From: Streptococcus sp. F0442
GTDB lineage: Bacteria; Bacillota; Bacilli; Lactobacillales; Streptococcaceae
NCBI RefSeq assembly: GCF_000314795.2
Contig: NZ_KB373314.1
Location: 269,454-333,453, forward strand
Reading direction: 5' to 3'
Length of the DNA: 64,000 nucleotides
Numbering within the stretch: position 1 is the stretch's first letter; the number at the start of each line of letters is the position of its first letter. Position numbers and translations under genes: made by a program. The notes beneath the pieces are model-generated. The model worked only from the letters and a program-made list of their open reading frames with translations. It searched no databases and was not told the DNA's origin. This document shows, piece by piece, positions 18,105 to 27,657 of this stretch.

Positions 18105-18134
18105 AAAAAGACAGGAAGGCTAATCCTTCCTGTC
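18105..18134 (-). terminator. terminator after satE
   Basis: Perfect 10-bp stem GACAGGAAGG/CCTTCCTGTC with a 5-base loop, followed by TTTTT on the minus strand. Confidence 0.85.
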
Positions 18135-18160
18135 TAGGCTTAAGTCTGTTATTTGTTTCC

Positions 18161-18865
18161 TTATAGGCACAACCAGGCTGCTAAGAGGGCAGAGAGGATA
18201 CTGAATAAGGACCCAATCAAATAATACTCCGCAAAGGCTGGATTTTCCGAAATTTTATTGTAGCGAGCAATGGACTTGGCTGTAAAGACTAGGCCGATCG
18301 AAGCAAATTGCCCATAGACGAGACAGGCCCCAATCACCAAACGCTCTAAAAAGCCAATCATGGAACCAGCCCCAGTGATAGTATCCATTTTCTTCTTGCT
18401 GGTTGGTTGATACTTAGCAAACAGAATTTTAAAAACAATATTGGTCGGTTTCCCAACTAGGAGAACATATAAAATCAGATTTAAACTGTCCATAGGCAGA
18501 TAGGTTGAACCATTCTTCGCTCCTAAAAGGACTAGACAAGTAATGATACCGATATGCAAGACTTGATCCAGCGCAAAGGTCCAGGAAGTTTTCAGTTCTA
18601 ACTTTTTTTGAAGCCAGGGCTTACCATAATCTATTCCCGCATGAGTCAGCAAAATGATCAAGCAAATCCACCACAAGTCTAGATGAAAGAGCGAAACAAT
18701 GAACAAAGGCAAAGCCACATACAGAATATGAAGGCCAAGTACTTTCTGATCCTGATCCTTGCGATCTGCCATCTTCTGACTTTGAAAATAATAATCCGAT
18801 AACAAATGACAAATCAACAAGAGGATCAAGTATGGATTCGTTACGATACTAGACAATCCGCTCAT
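18161..18865 (-). CDS. satE: DUF3307 membrane protein, SatE-like
   Basis: A 234-residue polytopic membrane protein, DUF3307-type, with about six hydrophobic segments. The N-terminal 'LICHLLSDYYFQSQKMADRK' motif and THAGIDYGK are typical of the family. It overlaps the satD stop by 17 bases, so the two are translated together. In S. mutans the satD-satE genes belong to the acid-tolerance/secretion locus; here they are apart from ffh. Molecular role unknown. Confidence 0.8.
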   Translation of the reverse strand: MSGLSSIVTNPYLILLLICHLLSDYYFQSQKMADRKDQDQKVLGLHILYVALPLFIVSLFHLDLWWICLIILLTHAGIDYGKPWLQKKLELKTSWTFALDQVLHIGIITCLVLLGAKNGSTYLPMDSLNLILYVLLVGKPTNIVFKILFAKYQPTSKKKMDTITGAGSMIGFLERLVIGACLVYGQFASIGLVFTAKSIARYNKISENPAFAEYYLIGSLFSILSALLAAWLCL

Positions 18866-19526
18866 AGGCCTCTCCTTTCTCTAAGCTATGAATACAAGCT
18901 AGTGCTGCTGCTCGTCCCCGTAAATAAACGCGAATACTGCTACTCTTTAAACGTTTGGACAGAGCACTTGGGTTGATGGCCAGTGATTGGGCCAAGTCCT
19001 GCTGGCTAAAGGTTTCGCTATAGACAGATCTCTTTAAAAGATCAAGCAGGATTTCTTCCTGACTGTCTCTCCAACTTGAACGAATAGCCTCTCCAGAAGC
19101 GATGAGGGCGTTCACCAATAAGTCCTGGCTGTCGTTCCCACTTGAAAAATAGATCTGGGTGTTGCCATAATCATTTTTCTGATGAACCAAATTAATGGCT
19201 GCGCGTGCATTCCAATAGGCTGGACCATCTGCTCCAATACTTTGCAAGGGATCAATAGCTGTTACAATCTCTCCAAGACCAATCCCAAAACGAAGTTGCG
19301 TCGGGCTTAGTTCTGAACGCAGGGTATCGATGATTTGAAAAACCGGAGCATTCATTTTTAAAAGCGCCTGAAACTCATCCCCCAAGGTTAAGGTAAAACA
19401 GGATGCCAAGTAGTCCGCAAAAAGTCCATTCATCTTTTGAAGCGTTTCTTCTAACTGTTTTTGCAAGTTGAAACGTGCTTGAACCATTTTAGAATCGATG
19501 ACATCTGCAATCAAAGCAAGATACAT
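18849..19526 (-). CDS. satD: SatD family protein with C-terminal helix-turn-helix
   Basis: A 225-residue protein: an N-terminal domain (MYLALIADVIDSK, LTLGDEFQ, FGIGLGEI) that looks like a degenerate nucleotide-cyclase fold, then a C-terminal helix-turn-helix (FSQQDLAQSLAINPSALSKRLKSSS, about 178-202). The HTH and the three repeated sites just upstream point to an autoregulator. AAGGAGG precedes the ATG. Cotranscribed with satE. The regulatory role is inferred, not shown. Confidence 0.85.
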   Translation of the reverse strand: MYLALIADVIDSKMVQARFNLQKQLEETLQKMNGLFADYLASCFTLTLGDEFQALLKMNAPVFQIIDTLRSELSPTQLRFGIGLGEIVTAIDPLQSIGADGPAYWNARAAINLVHQKNDYGNTQIYFSSGNDSQDLLVNALIASGEAIRSSWRDSQEEILLDLLKRSVYSETFSQQDLAQSLAINPSALSKRLKSSSIRVYLRGRAAALACIHSLEKGEAYERIV

Positions 19527-19541
19527 AAGCCCACCTCCTTA

Positions 19542-19615
19542 TGTCTATTATAACGGAAAAAATAAAAAATGTCTATTATAACAGACATTTATGAAAATTT
19601 CCGTTATAACAGACA
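19542..19615 (-). promoter_or_regulatory. satD promoter with three operator-like repeats
   Basis: Three 18-bp sites: TGTCTATTATAACGGAAA (19542-19559), TGTCTATTATAACAGACA (19570-19587, near-perfect palindrome) and TTTCCGTTATAACAGACA (19598-19615). The first and third are inverted copies (17 of 18). On the minus strand a promoter TAGACA-N17-TATAAT has its -35 in the middle site and its -10 in the first, so a repressor bound there would block transcription. SatD itself is the likely ligand. Confidence 0.75.
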
Positions 19616-19633
19616 TCGGATCATTCTAAAAAC

Positions 19634-21715
19634 TTACTTTACTTTTTCTTCTTCGTAGTCCCCATTGCTACATACGACTTGCTTCCCACCACCACGAACT
19701 TTTTTCTCAACTAAGTAGTGACCACATTTTGGACAGTCACGGCCGATTGGCTTGTCCCAAGAAGTGAATTCACAGTCTGGGTAGCGATTACAGCCATAGA
19801 AAATACGGTTCCGTTTTGTTTTACGCTCGATGATCTGTCCCTGGTGACAGTCTGGACATTCCACCCCAATTTCTTTGACAATCGCTTGGGTATGACGACA
19901 ATCTGGGAAGTTGCTACAAGCATAGAACTTACCAAAACGCCCTAATTTAATGACCATTGGACTTCCACAAACCTCACAGTCAAAACCAGCTGGTTCGTCT
20001 TTGATTTGGATTTTTTCCATCTCTTCTTCAGCCTTGGCTACTTCTTTTTTAAATGGTTGGTAGAAGGAATCGATGACCTTTTGCCACTGCTCTTTCCCAA
20101 CTTCGACATCATCCAGTTTCCCTTCCATCTCCGCTGTGAAGGTCACATTGACAATATCTGGGAAAAATTCAACAATCAGTTTATTAACGATCTCCCCTAA
20201 TTCCGTTGGTTCAAAGCGTTTGGCTACCAGCTTCACATAATAGCGTTTTTGAATGGTCTCAATGGTCGGTGCATAGGTTGAAGGACGACCTACTCCATTT
20301 TCCTCCAGCGTCTTAATCAAGGTCGCTTCAGAATAACGAGCCGGTGGTTGGGTAAAGTGTTGCTCAGGCTTGCTATTGACCTGCTTGACCATATCACCTT
20401 CTACCATATCCGGCAGCATCTTGTTTTTGTCTGAATCATTATAAATCGCCAAATAACCGTCAAACTTTACCTGACTCCCATTCGCTGTATATTGGACCCC
20501 ATTTTGACCTAACCGAATATTCATGGTATCAAAGACAGCTGCAGTCATCTGGCTGGCGACAAAACGGTTCCAGATCAAGGTATAGAGCTTGAGCTGATCC
20601 TTGTCCAGGTACTTGGCAATTTTCTCAGGCGTATTGTGGACGCTAGAAGGACGAATAGCTTCGTGGGCATCTTGGGCACCGGAAGCATTCTTGACCCGAC
20701 TACCATGCTTGGAATACTTTTCTCCAAAGCGATCTACGATAAAGCCGGCTGCTTCATTTTGTGCAACTGGGCTAATCCGTGTGGAGTCTGTACGCATGTA
20801 TGTAATCAAACCTTGAACACCAGAACCAATATTAATTCCTTCATACAACTGCTGCGCTACCATCATGGTCTTCCTCGTACGGAAGTTGATCTTATTGGCA
20901 GCATCCATCTGCATGGAAGAAGTTGTATATGGAAGTGGCGCATTTCGACGACGCTCTTTCTTTTCCACCTTTTCAACGGTAAAATCTTTGCCATCTAAGC
21001 GTTCAAGAACAGCTTTCACCTCTTCATTGGTGTTGAGCTTCATCTTCTTGCCATCAATCCCATAGAAACTAGCCTGGAATTGCTTGGTTCCTTTTTTGAA
21101 GACGCCATCGATGGTCCAGTATTCTTCCGGCTTGAAATCATTAATTTCATTTTCACGATCAATGATTAATTTAAGGGCAACAGATTGCACGCGCCCTGCA
21201 GAAAGACCTTTTTTAACCTTTTTCCAAAGAATAGGAGAGATCGAGTACCCTACAATCCGGTCCAAAACCCGACGTGCTTGCTGGGCATCAACCAGGTCCG
21301 TATCGATTTGGCGCGGTTCTTTGAAAGCATTTTTGACCGCATCCTTAGTGATTTCATTAAAAACTACTCGGTTCTTTTCTTTGGCATCTAAGTTCAAAAT
21401 ATGCGCTAAATGCCAAGAAATAGCTTCTCCTTCTCGGTCCGGGTCACTTGCGAGAAAGACTTGTTTGGCTTTTTTAGCTTCTTTTTTCAAATCATTGATC
21501 AAGGGGCCTTTCCCGCGAATATTGATGTATTCCGGTTCATAGTTATTGTCGAAGTCAATCGACATGGTTGATTTTTTCAGGTCCCGAATATGACCAACAC
21601 TGGCCATGACTTTATAGTTACGACCAAGGTATTTCTCGATTGTTTTCGCCTTGGCAGGAGACTCCACAATCACCAAATTTTTCTTGGTTGTACTGCTTTT
21701 CTTTTTTGTTACCAC
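19634..21715 (-). CDS. topA: DNA topoisomerase I
   Basis: Relaxes negative supercoils. The 693-residue enzyme starts with the Toprim domain ([32 protein letters not shown]) and has the active-site Tyr in [14 protein letters not shown] (near residue 310). The C-terminus has three zinc-ribbon units: two complete four-Cys units (CEVCGSPM...[15 protein letters not shown]...CNRYPDC) and a third with only three Cys (CPKCGHYL...[10 protein letters not shown]). Conserved neighbourhood with dprA upstream. Confidence 0.97.
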   Translation of the reverse strand: MVTKKKSSTTKKNLVIVESPAKAKTIEKYLGRNYKVMASVGHIRDLKKSTMSIDFDNNYEPEYINIRGKGPLINDLKKEAKKAKQVFLASDPDREGEAISWHLAHILNLDAKEKNRVVFNEITKDAVKNAFKEPRQIDTDLVDAQQARRVLDRIVGYSISPILWKKVKKGLSAGRVQSVALKLIIDRENEINDFKPEEYWTIDGVFKKGTKQFQASFYGIDGKKMKLNTNEEVKAVLERLDGKDFTVEKVEKKERRRNAPLPYTTSSMQMDAANKINFRTRKTMMVAQQLYEGINIGSGVQGLITYMRTDSTRISPVAQNEAAGFIVDRFGEKYSKHGSRVKNASGAQDAHEAIRPSSVHNTPEKIAKYLDKDQLKLYTLIWNRFVASQMTAAVFDTMNIRLGQNGVQYTANGSQVKFDGYLAIYNDSDKNKMLPDMVEGDMVKQVNSKPEQHFTQPPARYSEATLIKTLEENGVGRPSTYAPTIETIQKRYYVKLVAKRFEPTELGEIVNKLIVEFFPDIVNVTFTAEMEGKLDDVEVGKEQWQKVIDSFYQPFKKEVAKAEEEMEKIQIKDEPAGFDCEVCGSPMVIKLGRFGKFYACSNFPDCRHTQAIVKEIGVECPDCHQGQIIERKTKRNRIFYGCNRYPDCEFTSWDKPIGRDCPKCGHYLVEKKVRGGGKQVVCSNGDYEEEKVK

Positions 21716-21801
21716 GTTTTATCCCTCTGTATTGTATAAATCTCATTGAGTTTAATACATTTTAAGAAAGATGTCAACTAGGAACTTCTCCTATAGGAAA
21801 A

Positions 21802-22650
21802 TCACAATTCGTATTTCAATTCATCCAGGATGTCCTGGCCTGATGTGACAAGCTTTGCGCCTTCTTGAATCAAGTGATGGCAACCTGCAGATTTTCCATC
21901 TAAAATATTTCCTGGAATAGCAAAAACATCTCGTCCTTCCTCCATGGCCCGCTCACAGGTAATTAAACTTCCTGAACGGAGTCTTGCTTCTACCACAATC
22001 ACGGCTTGACAGAGTCCTGCAATGATGCGATTTCTCTCAGGAAAATGAAACTTCAAAGGAGCCTGTCCTGGTCCATACTCGCTCAAGACAAGATGGTGTT
22101 CTCCCATGTAGGTCTGTAATTTCTGATTGCTTTTCGGATAAAAAACATCCAGCCCCGTTCCTATGACTCCGATGGTCTTTCCACCATTGCGAATGCTGGC
22201 ATAATGCGCTGTCGCATCAATCCCTTTTGCTAGTCCACTGACGATGACCAGTTCATTACCAAGTTCCTTAATAATTTTCTCTACAGATCGCACCCCTTCT
22301 CGCGTGGTCTCCCGAGCTCCAACGACTGCAATCTTCGGTTTGGTTAATAGCTCCAAATCCCCTTGGTAAAAAAGGAGTACAGGAGGATTGTAGATCTGTA
22401 GTAATTCCTCAGGGTATTCAGGATCAAAAATGGATAAAGATGGGAATCGTTCAAAGTCTTTGTGTAATCGATCGTCATCTAGTTGCCGGTATTTGTCTAC
22501 AAAATGAATGATACTGCGAGAGCCAGCTATCCTTGCTATCTCTTCTAAGCCTGGTAAGGGTTCATCTTTTCTACAGTAATGCAAGACTCTTAAGACTTGC
22601 TCATTTGATAAGCCAGCTACTTTTAATTTAAAAATTTCAAATTTCTCCAT
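21802..22650 (-). CDS. dprA: DNA processing protein DprA, competence recombination mediator
   Basis: Loads RecA on incoming single-stranded DNA during transformation. The 282-residue protein has the SAM-like N-terminus and the extended Rossmann fold with KIAVVGARETTREG, IVSGLAKGIDATAH and GKTIGVIGTGLDVFYP, followed by SEYGPG and FPERNRIIAGL. The ATG at 22650 is used (GTG-ACC-ATG context, AAGG upstream); 282 aa is the usual streptococcal length. A sigma-X box lies 28 bases upstream, so it should be a late competence gene. Confidence 0.96.
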   Translation of the reverse strand: MEKFEIFKLKVAGLSNEQVLRVLHYCRKDEPLPGLEEIARIAGSRSIIHFVDKYRQLDDDRLHKDFERFPSLSIFDPEYPEELLQIYNPPVLLFYQGDLELLTKPKIAVVGARETTREGVRSVEKIIKELGNELVIVSGLAKGIDATAHYASIRNGGKTIGVIGTGLDVFYPKSNQKLQTYMGEHHLVLSEYGPGQAPLKFHFPERNRIIAGLCQAVIVVEARLRSGSLITCERAMEEGRDVFAIPGNILDGKSAGCHHLIQEGAKLVTSGQDILDELKYEL

Positions 22651-22678
22651 GGTCACCTTCCACTTCCTCTTACTTATC

Positions 22679-22686
22679 TATTCGAA
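22679..22686 (-). promoter_or_regulatory. cin-box (sigma-X promoter) of dprA
   Basis: TTCGAATA on the minus strand matches the streptococcal late-competence box (consensus TACGAATA/TNCGAATA) and is preceded by a T-rich tract, as is usual for these promoters. It sits 28 bases before the dprA start, within 25 bases of the end of the ROK gene. Confidence 0.75.
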
Positions 22687-22711
22687 AAAGAAAAGAAAAA
22701 AAGATCTATTT

Positions 22712-23641
22712 CTAGAACTTTTTTTGATGTGTAGAAGAATAAAAGTAAGATGCGGCACCAATCAAGTTGCTTTCATTATGGAAGCGAGCTGCTTGAATGG
22801 GCAAAGCCTCAAATTGTTTATGGCCTTTTTGAGAGAGCAGGTCATGGTATTGGTGATTGATTTCATCGATCAGTAGCGGTTGGCTACTAATGCCACCTCC
22901 AATGGTCACCTTCTCAAGTCGCAACAAAGATTGAAGATTAAAAATCAGAATAGCAATATCATAGCAATAGGCCTGAAACAAGGTTTTCAGCTCCTCGTTG
23001 CCTCCTTGCTCAAGAGCCTTGAAAACAGCTATACCGTCTGCCTCTTCTAGGTTCAAGATGTGACTAGCTTTCTCAACAAATTGAACAGCTGAACCGGTGT
23101 TTTCCAAAAGATTGGAAATACCTTGAAAAAAGAGTTCACGATGAAAGCGACGATTTTCTGGTGTTCTATCTGTCTTATCAATAGACCGAATGTATTCTGT
23201 CAGTTGCCATCCTCTCAATAAATCACCATTAGAAAGAAGAGCAAGACCAACTCCTGTCCCTAAGACCAAGATTGCACCGCACGGACAATCTTTTAGATTG
23301 CCAAGGCTTGCTTCCGCTAAACCTGCAGCATCCCCATCGTTGAGGACGGTCACTGGGACTTGAAACGCCTTGATTAAACGAGAAGCTAAAGGAATATTCC
23401 TTAAATAAGGAATGAGGCCACCTTTAAAGACAAAACCAAGTCGACTATTGATTTCACCCGGACAAGAGATGGCAATCCCAGTCATTCGATTTTGGAACGA
23501 GCAAATCACGTGCTCGAGAGCTTCCCAGAATTCCTCAATAGTATCTGGTGTCGGGACTTTAGAAGAATCACTCACCTGATAGGCTTCATCGACTAAGGAA
23601 TATTTAATAAAAGTTCCCCCAATATCAAAGGCTAATAGCAT
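22712..23641 (-). CDS. ROK family kinase/regulator-like protein
   Basis: A 309-residue ROK-family sugar kinase: phosphate loop FDIGGTFIK near the N-terminus, catalytic region VTVLNDGDAAGLAE, and adenosine motif ILVLGTGVGLAL, with GGGIS near 260. The usual ROK zinc motif (CxCGxxGCxE) is absent, unlike in glcK at 56237. No HTH, so a kinase and not a repressor. The start at 23641 has AGGAAG upstream. It sits 13 bases after rnhB. Sugar substrate unknown. Confidence 0.85.
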   Translation of the reverse strand: MLLAFDIGGTFIKYSLVDEAYQVSDSSKVPTPDTIEEFWEALEHVICSFQNRMTGIAISCPGEINSRLGFVFKGGLIPYLRNIPLASRLIKAFQVPVTVLNDGDAAGLAEASLGNLKDCPCGAILVLGTGVGLALLSNGDLLRGWQLTEYIRSIDKTDRTPENRRFHRELFFQGISNLLENTGSAVQFVEKASHILNLEEADGIAVFKALEQGGNEELKTLFQAYCYDIAILIFNLQSLLRLEKVTIGGGISSQPLLIDEINHQYHDLLSQKGHKQFEALPIQAARFHNESNLIGAASYFYSSTHQKKF

Positions 23642-23654
23642 GTCTCTCTTCCTC

Positions 23655-24425
23655 CTAATCAAAGTTTGTCATCGACTTAATGGGTTCGAAGCTTCGGCGA
23701 TGGATAGGAGTAACCCCATGTTTTTCCAATCCTTCAAGATGCTTGGTTGTCCCATACCCCGCATTCTGACCAAAATCATAACCTGGATACTCTTGGTCAT
23801 ATGCCACCATCATCTGATCCCGAGTCACCTTAGCTACGATAGAGGCTGCAGCAATGGATAAGGAATTAGCATCTCCTTTGATGATACTAGTTTGAGGGAT
23901 AGAAAGATCCAACTTCATGGCATCAATCAAAAGATGCTGGGGTTGAGGATCTAGCTGACCAATAGCCTCCATCATGGCTAGTTTCGTAGCTTCATAGATA
24001 TTGACCTGGTCAATCACCTGATTGTCCTTGACACCGATGCCGATCGCAATAGCTTCTTTGAGCACAGCCTCATAGATTTCCTTGTGTTTGGATTTCGGAA
24101 TCTTTTTACTATCGTTAAGTCCTGGAATCTTAGAACCTTTGGGTAAGATCACAGCAGCTGCAACAACTGGTCCCGCTAATGGGCCACGTCCCACTTCATC
24201 CACTCCTGCAATGAGCTCAATTCCACGCGCATAGCATTCTTTTTCATAGGCCAGCATTCCTTCCAAGCGCTCTTCTTCATCTAAACGTTTTTGGATTTCT
24301 CTTTTTCGCTTTGCGACCGCTTGGACAACACCAGATCGGCTATCCTGTTCCAATTCATCCAATAAAGGGTCATCTAACTGCCGGATGTTTGCTAATTGTT
24401 CTTTAATTTCCTTAATGGTTGCCAT
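23655..24425 (-). CDS. rnhB: ribonuclease HII
   Basis: Cleaves RNA in RNA/DNA hybrids and at single ribonucleotides. The 256-residue protein has an N-terminal substrate-binding extension (about 1-65) and the RNase H fold with [14 protein letters not shown] (catalytic Asp-Glu), the second Asp in LLIDAMKLD, and the third in [12 protein letters not shown] at 24425 is preferred over TTG at 24428; AGGGG lies 6 bases upstream, within the end of rbgA. Confidence 0.96.
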   Translation of the reverse strand: MATIKEIKEQLANIRQLDDPLLDELEQDSRSGVVQAVAKRKREIQKRLDEEERLEGMLAYEKECYARGIELIAGVDEVGRGPLAGPVVAAAVILPKGSKIPGLNDSKKIPKSKHKEIYEAVLKEAIAIGIGVKDNQVIDQVNIYEATKLAMMEAIGQLDPQPQHLLIDAMKLDLSIPQTSIIKGDANSLSIAAASIVAKVTRDQMMVAYDQEYPGYDFGQNAGYGTTKHLEGLEKHGVTPIHRRSFEPIKSMTNFD

Positions 24426-25263
24426 CAATTTCCCCTACACGATCCAGCGTATACCGGCCCAATTTCCCATCGCGGACATCTTTGACAAAGAGTTGGTAAA
24501 ACCGGTCGTAATCCTCGCGAAATCCCATTTTTTGAGTCATCTCCATAATAATTTCAGGAGCTTCTTGCTCCAGGTCCATTTGTTTAAAACGTTCCTGCAA
24601 AACAGCTGGGTAATGCTCTTTAAAATAGTTGAGACCGAAAATAGTCACTTCATCCATTGGAAGCAACTGGTCCTTAATAGCTCCTGTTAAGGCAAGCTTT
24701 AAGGCCACTTCTTCATCTTCAAATTTGGGCCAAAGAATCCCAGGAGTGTCCAAGATTTCGAGATCCTTATTGGTTTTCAACCATTGTTGCCCCTTGGTCA
24801 CCCCTGGTTTATTGCCAACGACTGCAATCTTTTTCCCTGCTAAACGATTCATCAGCGTTGATTTACCAGCATTGGGAATCCCGATGATCATGGTCCGAAG
24901 GGTTTCAATCTGAATCCCACGTTCCTTTTGACGAGCAATTTTATCGGCCATCAAGCTCTTAGCAGCATCCGTGACCTTCTTAACCGTCGACTGCTCTTTG
25001 GAGTTGATCGCCAAGGTTTTGATGCCTTGAGATTCGAAATAGTCCTGCCATTCTTTTGTTGCCACAGGATCTGCCAGGTCTACCTTGTTCAAAATCATTA
25101 ATTTTGGCTTCTCACCAACAATTTTTGTTAACATGGGATTTTGGCTTGATAGGGGCAAACGAGCATCTACCAGAACCGTCACAAAATCCACGAATTTTAA
25201 ATTTTCTTGTACTTGTCTTCTAGCTTTGGACATGTGTCCAGGAAACCATTGAATAGTCGCCAT
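24412..25263 (-). CDS. rbgA: ribosome biogenesis GTPase RbgA (YlqF)
   Basis: GTPase for late assembly of the 50S subunit. The 283-residue protein shows the circularly permuted order: G4 [10 protein letters not shown]5-like region, then G1 [15 protein letters not shown]2, and G3 LDTPGIL, with N-terminal [16 protein letters not shown]. Start at 25263 (GGAAGTGAG upstream), giving the standard length, not the upstream frame start at 25287. Overlaps rnhB. Confidence 0.96.
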   Translation of the reverse strand: MATIQWFPGHMSKARRQVQENLKFVDFVTVLVDARLPLSSQNPMLTKIVGEKPKLMILNKVDLADPVATKEWQDYFESQGIKTLAINSKEQSTVKKVTDAAKSLMADKIARQKERGIQIETLRTMIIGIPNAGKSTLMNRLAGKKIAVVGNKPGVTKGQQWLKTNKDLEILDTPGILWPKFEDEEVALKLALTGAIKDQLLPMDEVTIFGLNYFKEHYPAVLQERFKQMDLEQEAPEIIMEMTQKMGFREDYDRFYQLFVKDVRDGKLGRYTLDRVGEIDGNH

Positions 25264-25340
25264 AATCTCACTTCCTTTCCAGTTCAATCTCCTCTATTAT
25301 ACCATGTTTTCTTGAATTCTCAGCCTTAAATGAGAATACA

Positions 25341-25371
25341 AAAAATGAAGCTACCTAGGCAACTTCATTTT
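25341..25371 (-). terminator. terminator of the FHA-ABC/zinc-ribbon operon
   Basis: AAAATGAAG paired with CTTCATTTT, with a small inner CCTAGG section and a T-run on the minus strand, directly after the stop at 25376. Confidence 0.7.
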
Positions 25372-25375
25372 CGCT

Positions 25376-26812
25376 CTATTCCGTCCAATTGATCAACGAT
25401 TTCAATTGATCGTCCATTGTATAGGTATAGGTGTCGATATTTCTAGTAAAGTAGTTCTTCAAGTCTTTCTCATCAGACATGCTTTGGAAGTCGTACTTCT
25501 TAGCATTTTTCTCAAAGGTTTGAATAGTTTTTCCAGGCTTTTTATGAACATTGGCTTTTCCATGATTTTCGACCTGTTCAATAACCGCTATGTTTGAAAT
25601 AACAAAATAACTTGTTTTTGATTTACCATAAGATGTATCGGTAATAGAGTATACATAGACCAATTGCGGGATTTTGGAATCAAATGTACCTCCCCAATCA
25701 ACTCCATCTTTGATTGCCGCAAAAGCCATCCCTTCAAATTTTGGAAGGTCTTTATAGTTGCGGTCAGCTGCATAGGCCTTTGCTGCATCCTCTACATTCT
25801 TAGAGATGGCTTCTTGTGTATCCTCATCCACTTTTGACAAGGAAGTCACATAAGCCCCTTCCTCAAAATCAGCCAAAGTGACCTTGTATTTCTTACTGTC
25901 TTTTCCTTTCTCAACAGTTTTACCATCTTTTTTCAATGCATTTTTACCACTTTCATTGAGACGAATTTCGATTTCATCACCAACTGCAATAGGATCATTA
26001 CTTGAAACTTCTTTTCCATTCAGATAATAATCAAACGGGAAGCCATCGTTAGCGGTTGCTTTTGCAACAAATTCTAAGTCTTTTCCTTCAAATTGAGACG
26101 GTTTTGATAAACTTCCATTTGGAGAAATGCCCTTGATCTTTGGATAAAAACCCTTAAAGGGGTCAATACCTACAAGCGGGATTAGATCAGCCTCCTGAGT
26201 TACAGATGTACCAGTAAAATGAAGGCCAGGTATTATGTCTTCAAGATCATTTTTATCGTAAAGTAATTTGACCGTAATTTTATCGTGATTGTTTAGGTTT
26301 TTCCGTTCTTTTACATCGATCAGTTCATCGCCTTTATAAACACTAAATTTTACTTTTGAAACTAGCTGATCGATATTGTAGTTTGAACTCTCGGTATTCA
26401 AGCCTTCTGCTTCTATCTTTTTCTTGATATCCCCGTCTAATCTTTCCTTGTTCAAACTAGGCGACTTCTCAGCAAAATAGCCTTCACCATCAGTCCCTTC
26501 AATTTCCAGCTTCACATAGTCCTCTAAATTAATGGTGTCACTGCTACCACGGTTTAATAAGAAATAACCTGCAACAGCAATGACAGCAAGAAGGACAAAG
26601 ATCCCGGCTAAAATTCCTTTAACGTTTCTTTTTGGTTTTTTAGGTGCTGGGGCTTGAGTTGAACTTGGACTTGGCCCTAATTGCACTGTCTTTGGTTGAA
26701 ACGCAACAGCTTTTGGTTCAGCTTGGGCAGCTACTTGAACTTTAGCTCCACACTTAGAACAAAAGGCATCACCAGCATGGATAGGTGCCTGGCAATTGGT
26801 ACAGTTTTTCAT
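25376..26812 (-). CDS. zinc-ribbon single-pass membrane protein
   Basis: 478 residues: a cytoplasmic zinc ribbon at the N-terminus (CTNCQAPIHAGDAFCSKC, Cys4/7/18/21), a Pro/Ala/Lys linker (about 30-62), one membrane helix (about 65-86), and a large outside part of about 390 residues. The outside part looks like repeats of small beta domains with 'GKDLEFVAKATANDGFPFDYYLNG' and 'VGDEIEIRLNESGKNAL', similar to other streptococcal zinc-ribbon/TcaA-like proteins. It follows the ABC permease by 17 bases. It may be a sensor or partner of that transporter; no direct evidence. Confidence 0.75.
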   Translation of the reverse strand: MKNCTNCQAPIHAGDAFCSKCGAKVQVAAQAEPKAVAFQPKTVQLGPSPSSTQAPAPKKPKRNVKGILAGIFVLLAVIAVAGYFLLNRGSSDTINLEDYVKLEIEGTDGEGYFAEKSPSLNKERLDGDIKKKIEAEGLNTESSNYNIDQLVSKVKFSVYKGDELIDVKERKNLNNHDKITVKLLYDKNDLEDIIPGLHFTGTSVTQEADLIPLVGIDPFKGFYPKIKGISPNGSLSKPSQFEGKDLEFVAKATANDGFPFDYYLNGKEVSSNDPIAVGDEIEIRLNESGKNALKKDGKTVEKGKDSKKYKVTLADFEEGAYVTSLSKVDEDTQEAISKNVEDAAKAYAADRNYKDLPKFEGMAFAAIKDGVDWGGTFDSKIPQLVYVYSITDTSYGKSKTSYFVISNIAVIEQVENHGKANVHKKPGKTIQTFEKNAKKYDFQSMSDEKDLKNYFTRNIDTYTYTMDDQLKSLINWTE

Positions 26813-26829
26813 ACATCATCTCCTTAAAT

Positions 26830-27657
26830 TTATCGAGCGTCCTTACGGACAGAAGTCAATACGAGGGAAGTTGCGACCATAAATAGAGCTGCAAAAGCAA
26901 GCAAGACTCCCCAATTTCCAAGAATCGCAAGTAGATCATAAGCATAGGTTCCTACCCCATCTTTTTGATAAACTTGCCAGTCAGTATGACCTTGAGACGG
27001 GACCATATTATTCATATTTGCAATCCGAAAGAAGGCCGTTGTTCCCCATCTCGTAATAGTCGCATGTGAGATCCATACTAAAAACGGAATTTTCTCATCC
27101 AAAGATTGGAGAAAATTGGAAAACAGCAATTGAACCATCAAAACAAGCGGCATGACTGTCATCGCTTGGGATGATTTTTTTACAAAGGCTGAAATCAATA
27201 AGGCCAACATATCTGAAGTAAAGATCACTAAAAACAAAGTGATCCCAAAAAGGAATATCTGGCTACCGTTTCCTTGGATATGTGGATAGCGCACAACAAT
27301 GGTTCCAATCATTAAGATCGCTTCCGCAAAACAGAGAACCAACTCTGTTAGCACGCGCGCCGTCACATAAGAAGGTAAGGACAAACCTTTAATTTGGTAC
27401 TCAAACTTGATGACTTTACGCTCATTACAAATACTGGTCACTGAATTAAAGAGACCAATCCAGAGTGCTGCAGAAATAAACATAATGGAAGAAGTTCTCG
27501 TAATATGGTATTTATCAAAAACTTCATTGGCGTTAAAAGCGATCGAAATGATGAAAGGAAGAAGAATCGCTTCTAGCACAAAAAACAGAGATTTTTTATT
27601 GAGAAGGAGTCGAAGGAATTTTCTAAAATAAATCGAGACTTGCTTCTTATCCAGCAT
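26830..27657 (-). CDS. ABC-2 type permease
   Basis: A 275-residue membrane protein with about six hydrophobic segments (for example SLFFVLEAILLPFIISIAF, MFISAALWIGLFNSV, IFLFGITLFLVIFTSDMLAL) and a short N-terminal amphipathic helix (YFRKFLRLLLNKKS), as in ABCG half-transporter permeases. Start at 27657, with AAGGAG 8 bases upstream, inside the end of the ATPase gene, which it overlaps by 11 bases. The partner ATPase is clear; substrate unknown. Confidence 0.85.
   Translation of the reverse strand: MLDKKQVSIYFRKFLRLLLNKKSLFFVLEAILLPFIISIAFNANEVFDKYHITRTSSIMFISAALWIGLFNSVTSICNERKVIKFEYQIKGLSLPSYVTARVLTELVLCFAEAILMIGTIVVRYPHIQGNGSQIFLFGITLFLVIFTSDMLALLISAFVKKSSQAMTVMPLVLMVQLLFSNFLQSLDEKIPFLVWISHATITRWGTTAFFRIANMNNMVPSQGHTDWQVYQKDGVGTYAYDLLAILGNWGVLLAFAALFMVATSLVLTSVRKDAR

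Noticed and set aside
21084..21542. Plus-strand 152-codon frame
   Set aside because: Lies wholly antisense within topA and looks like no known protein.
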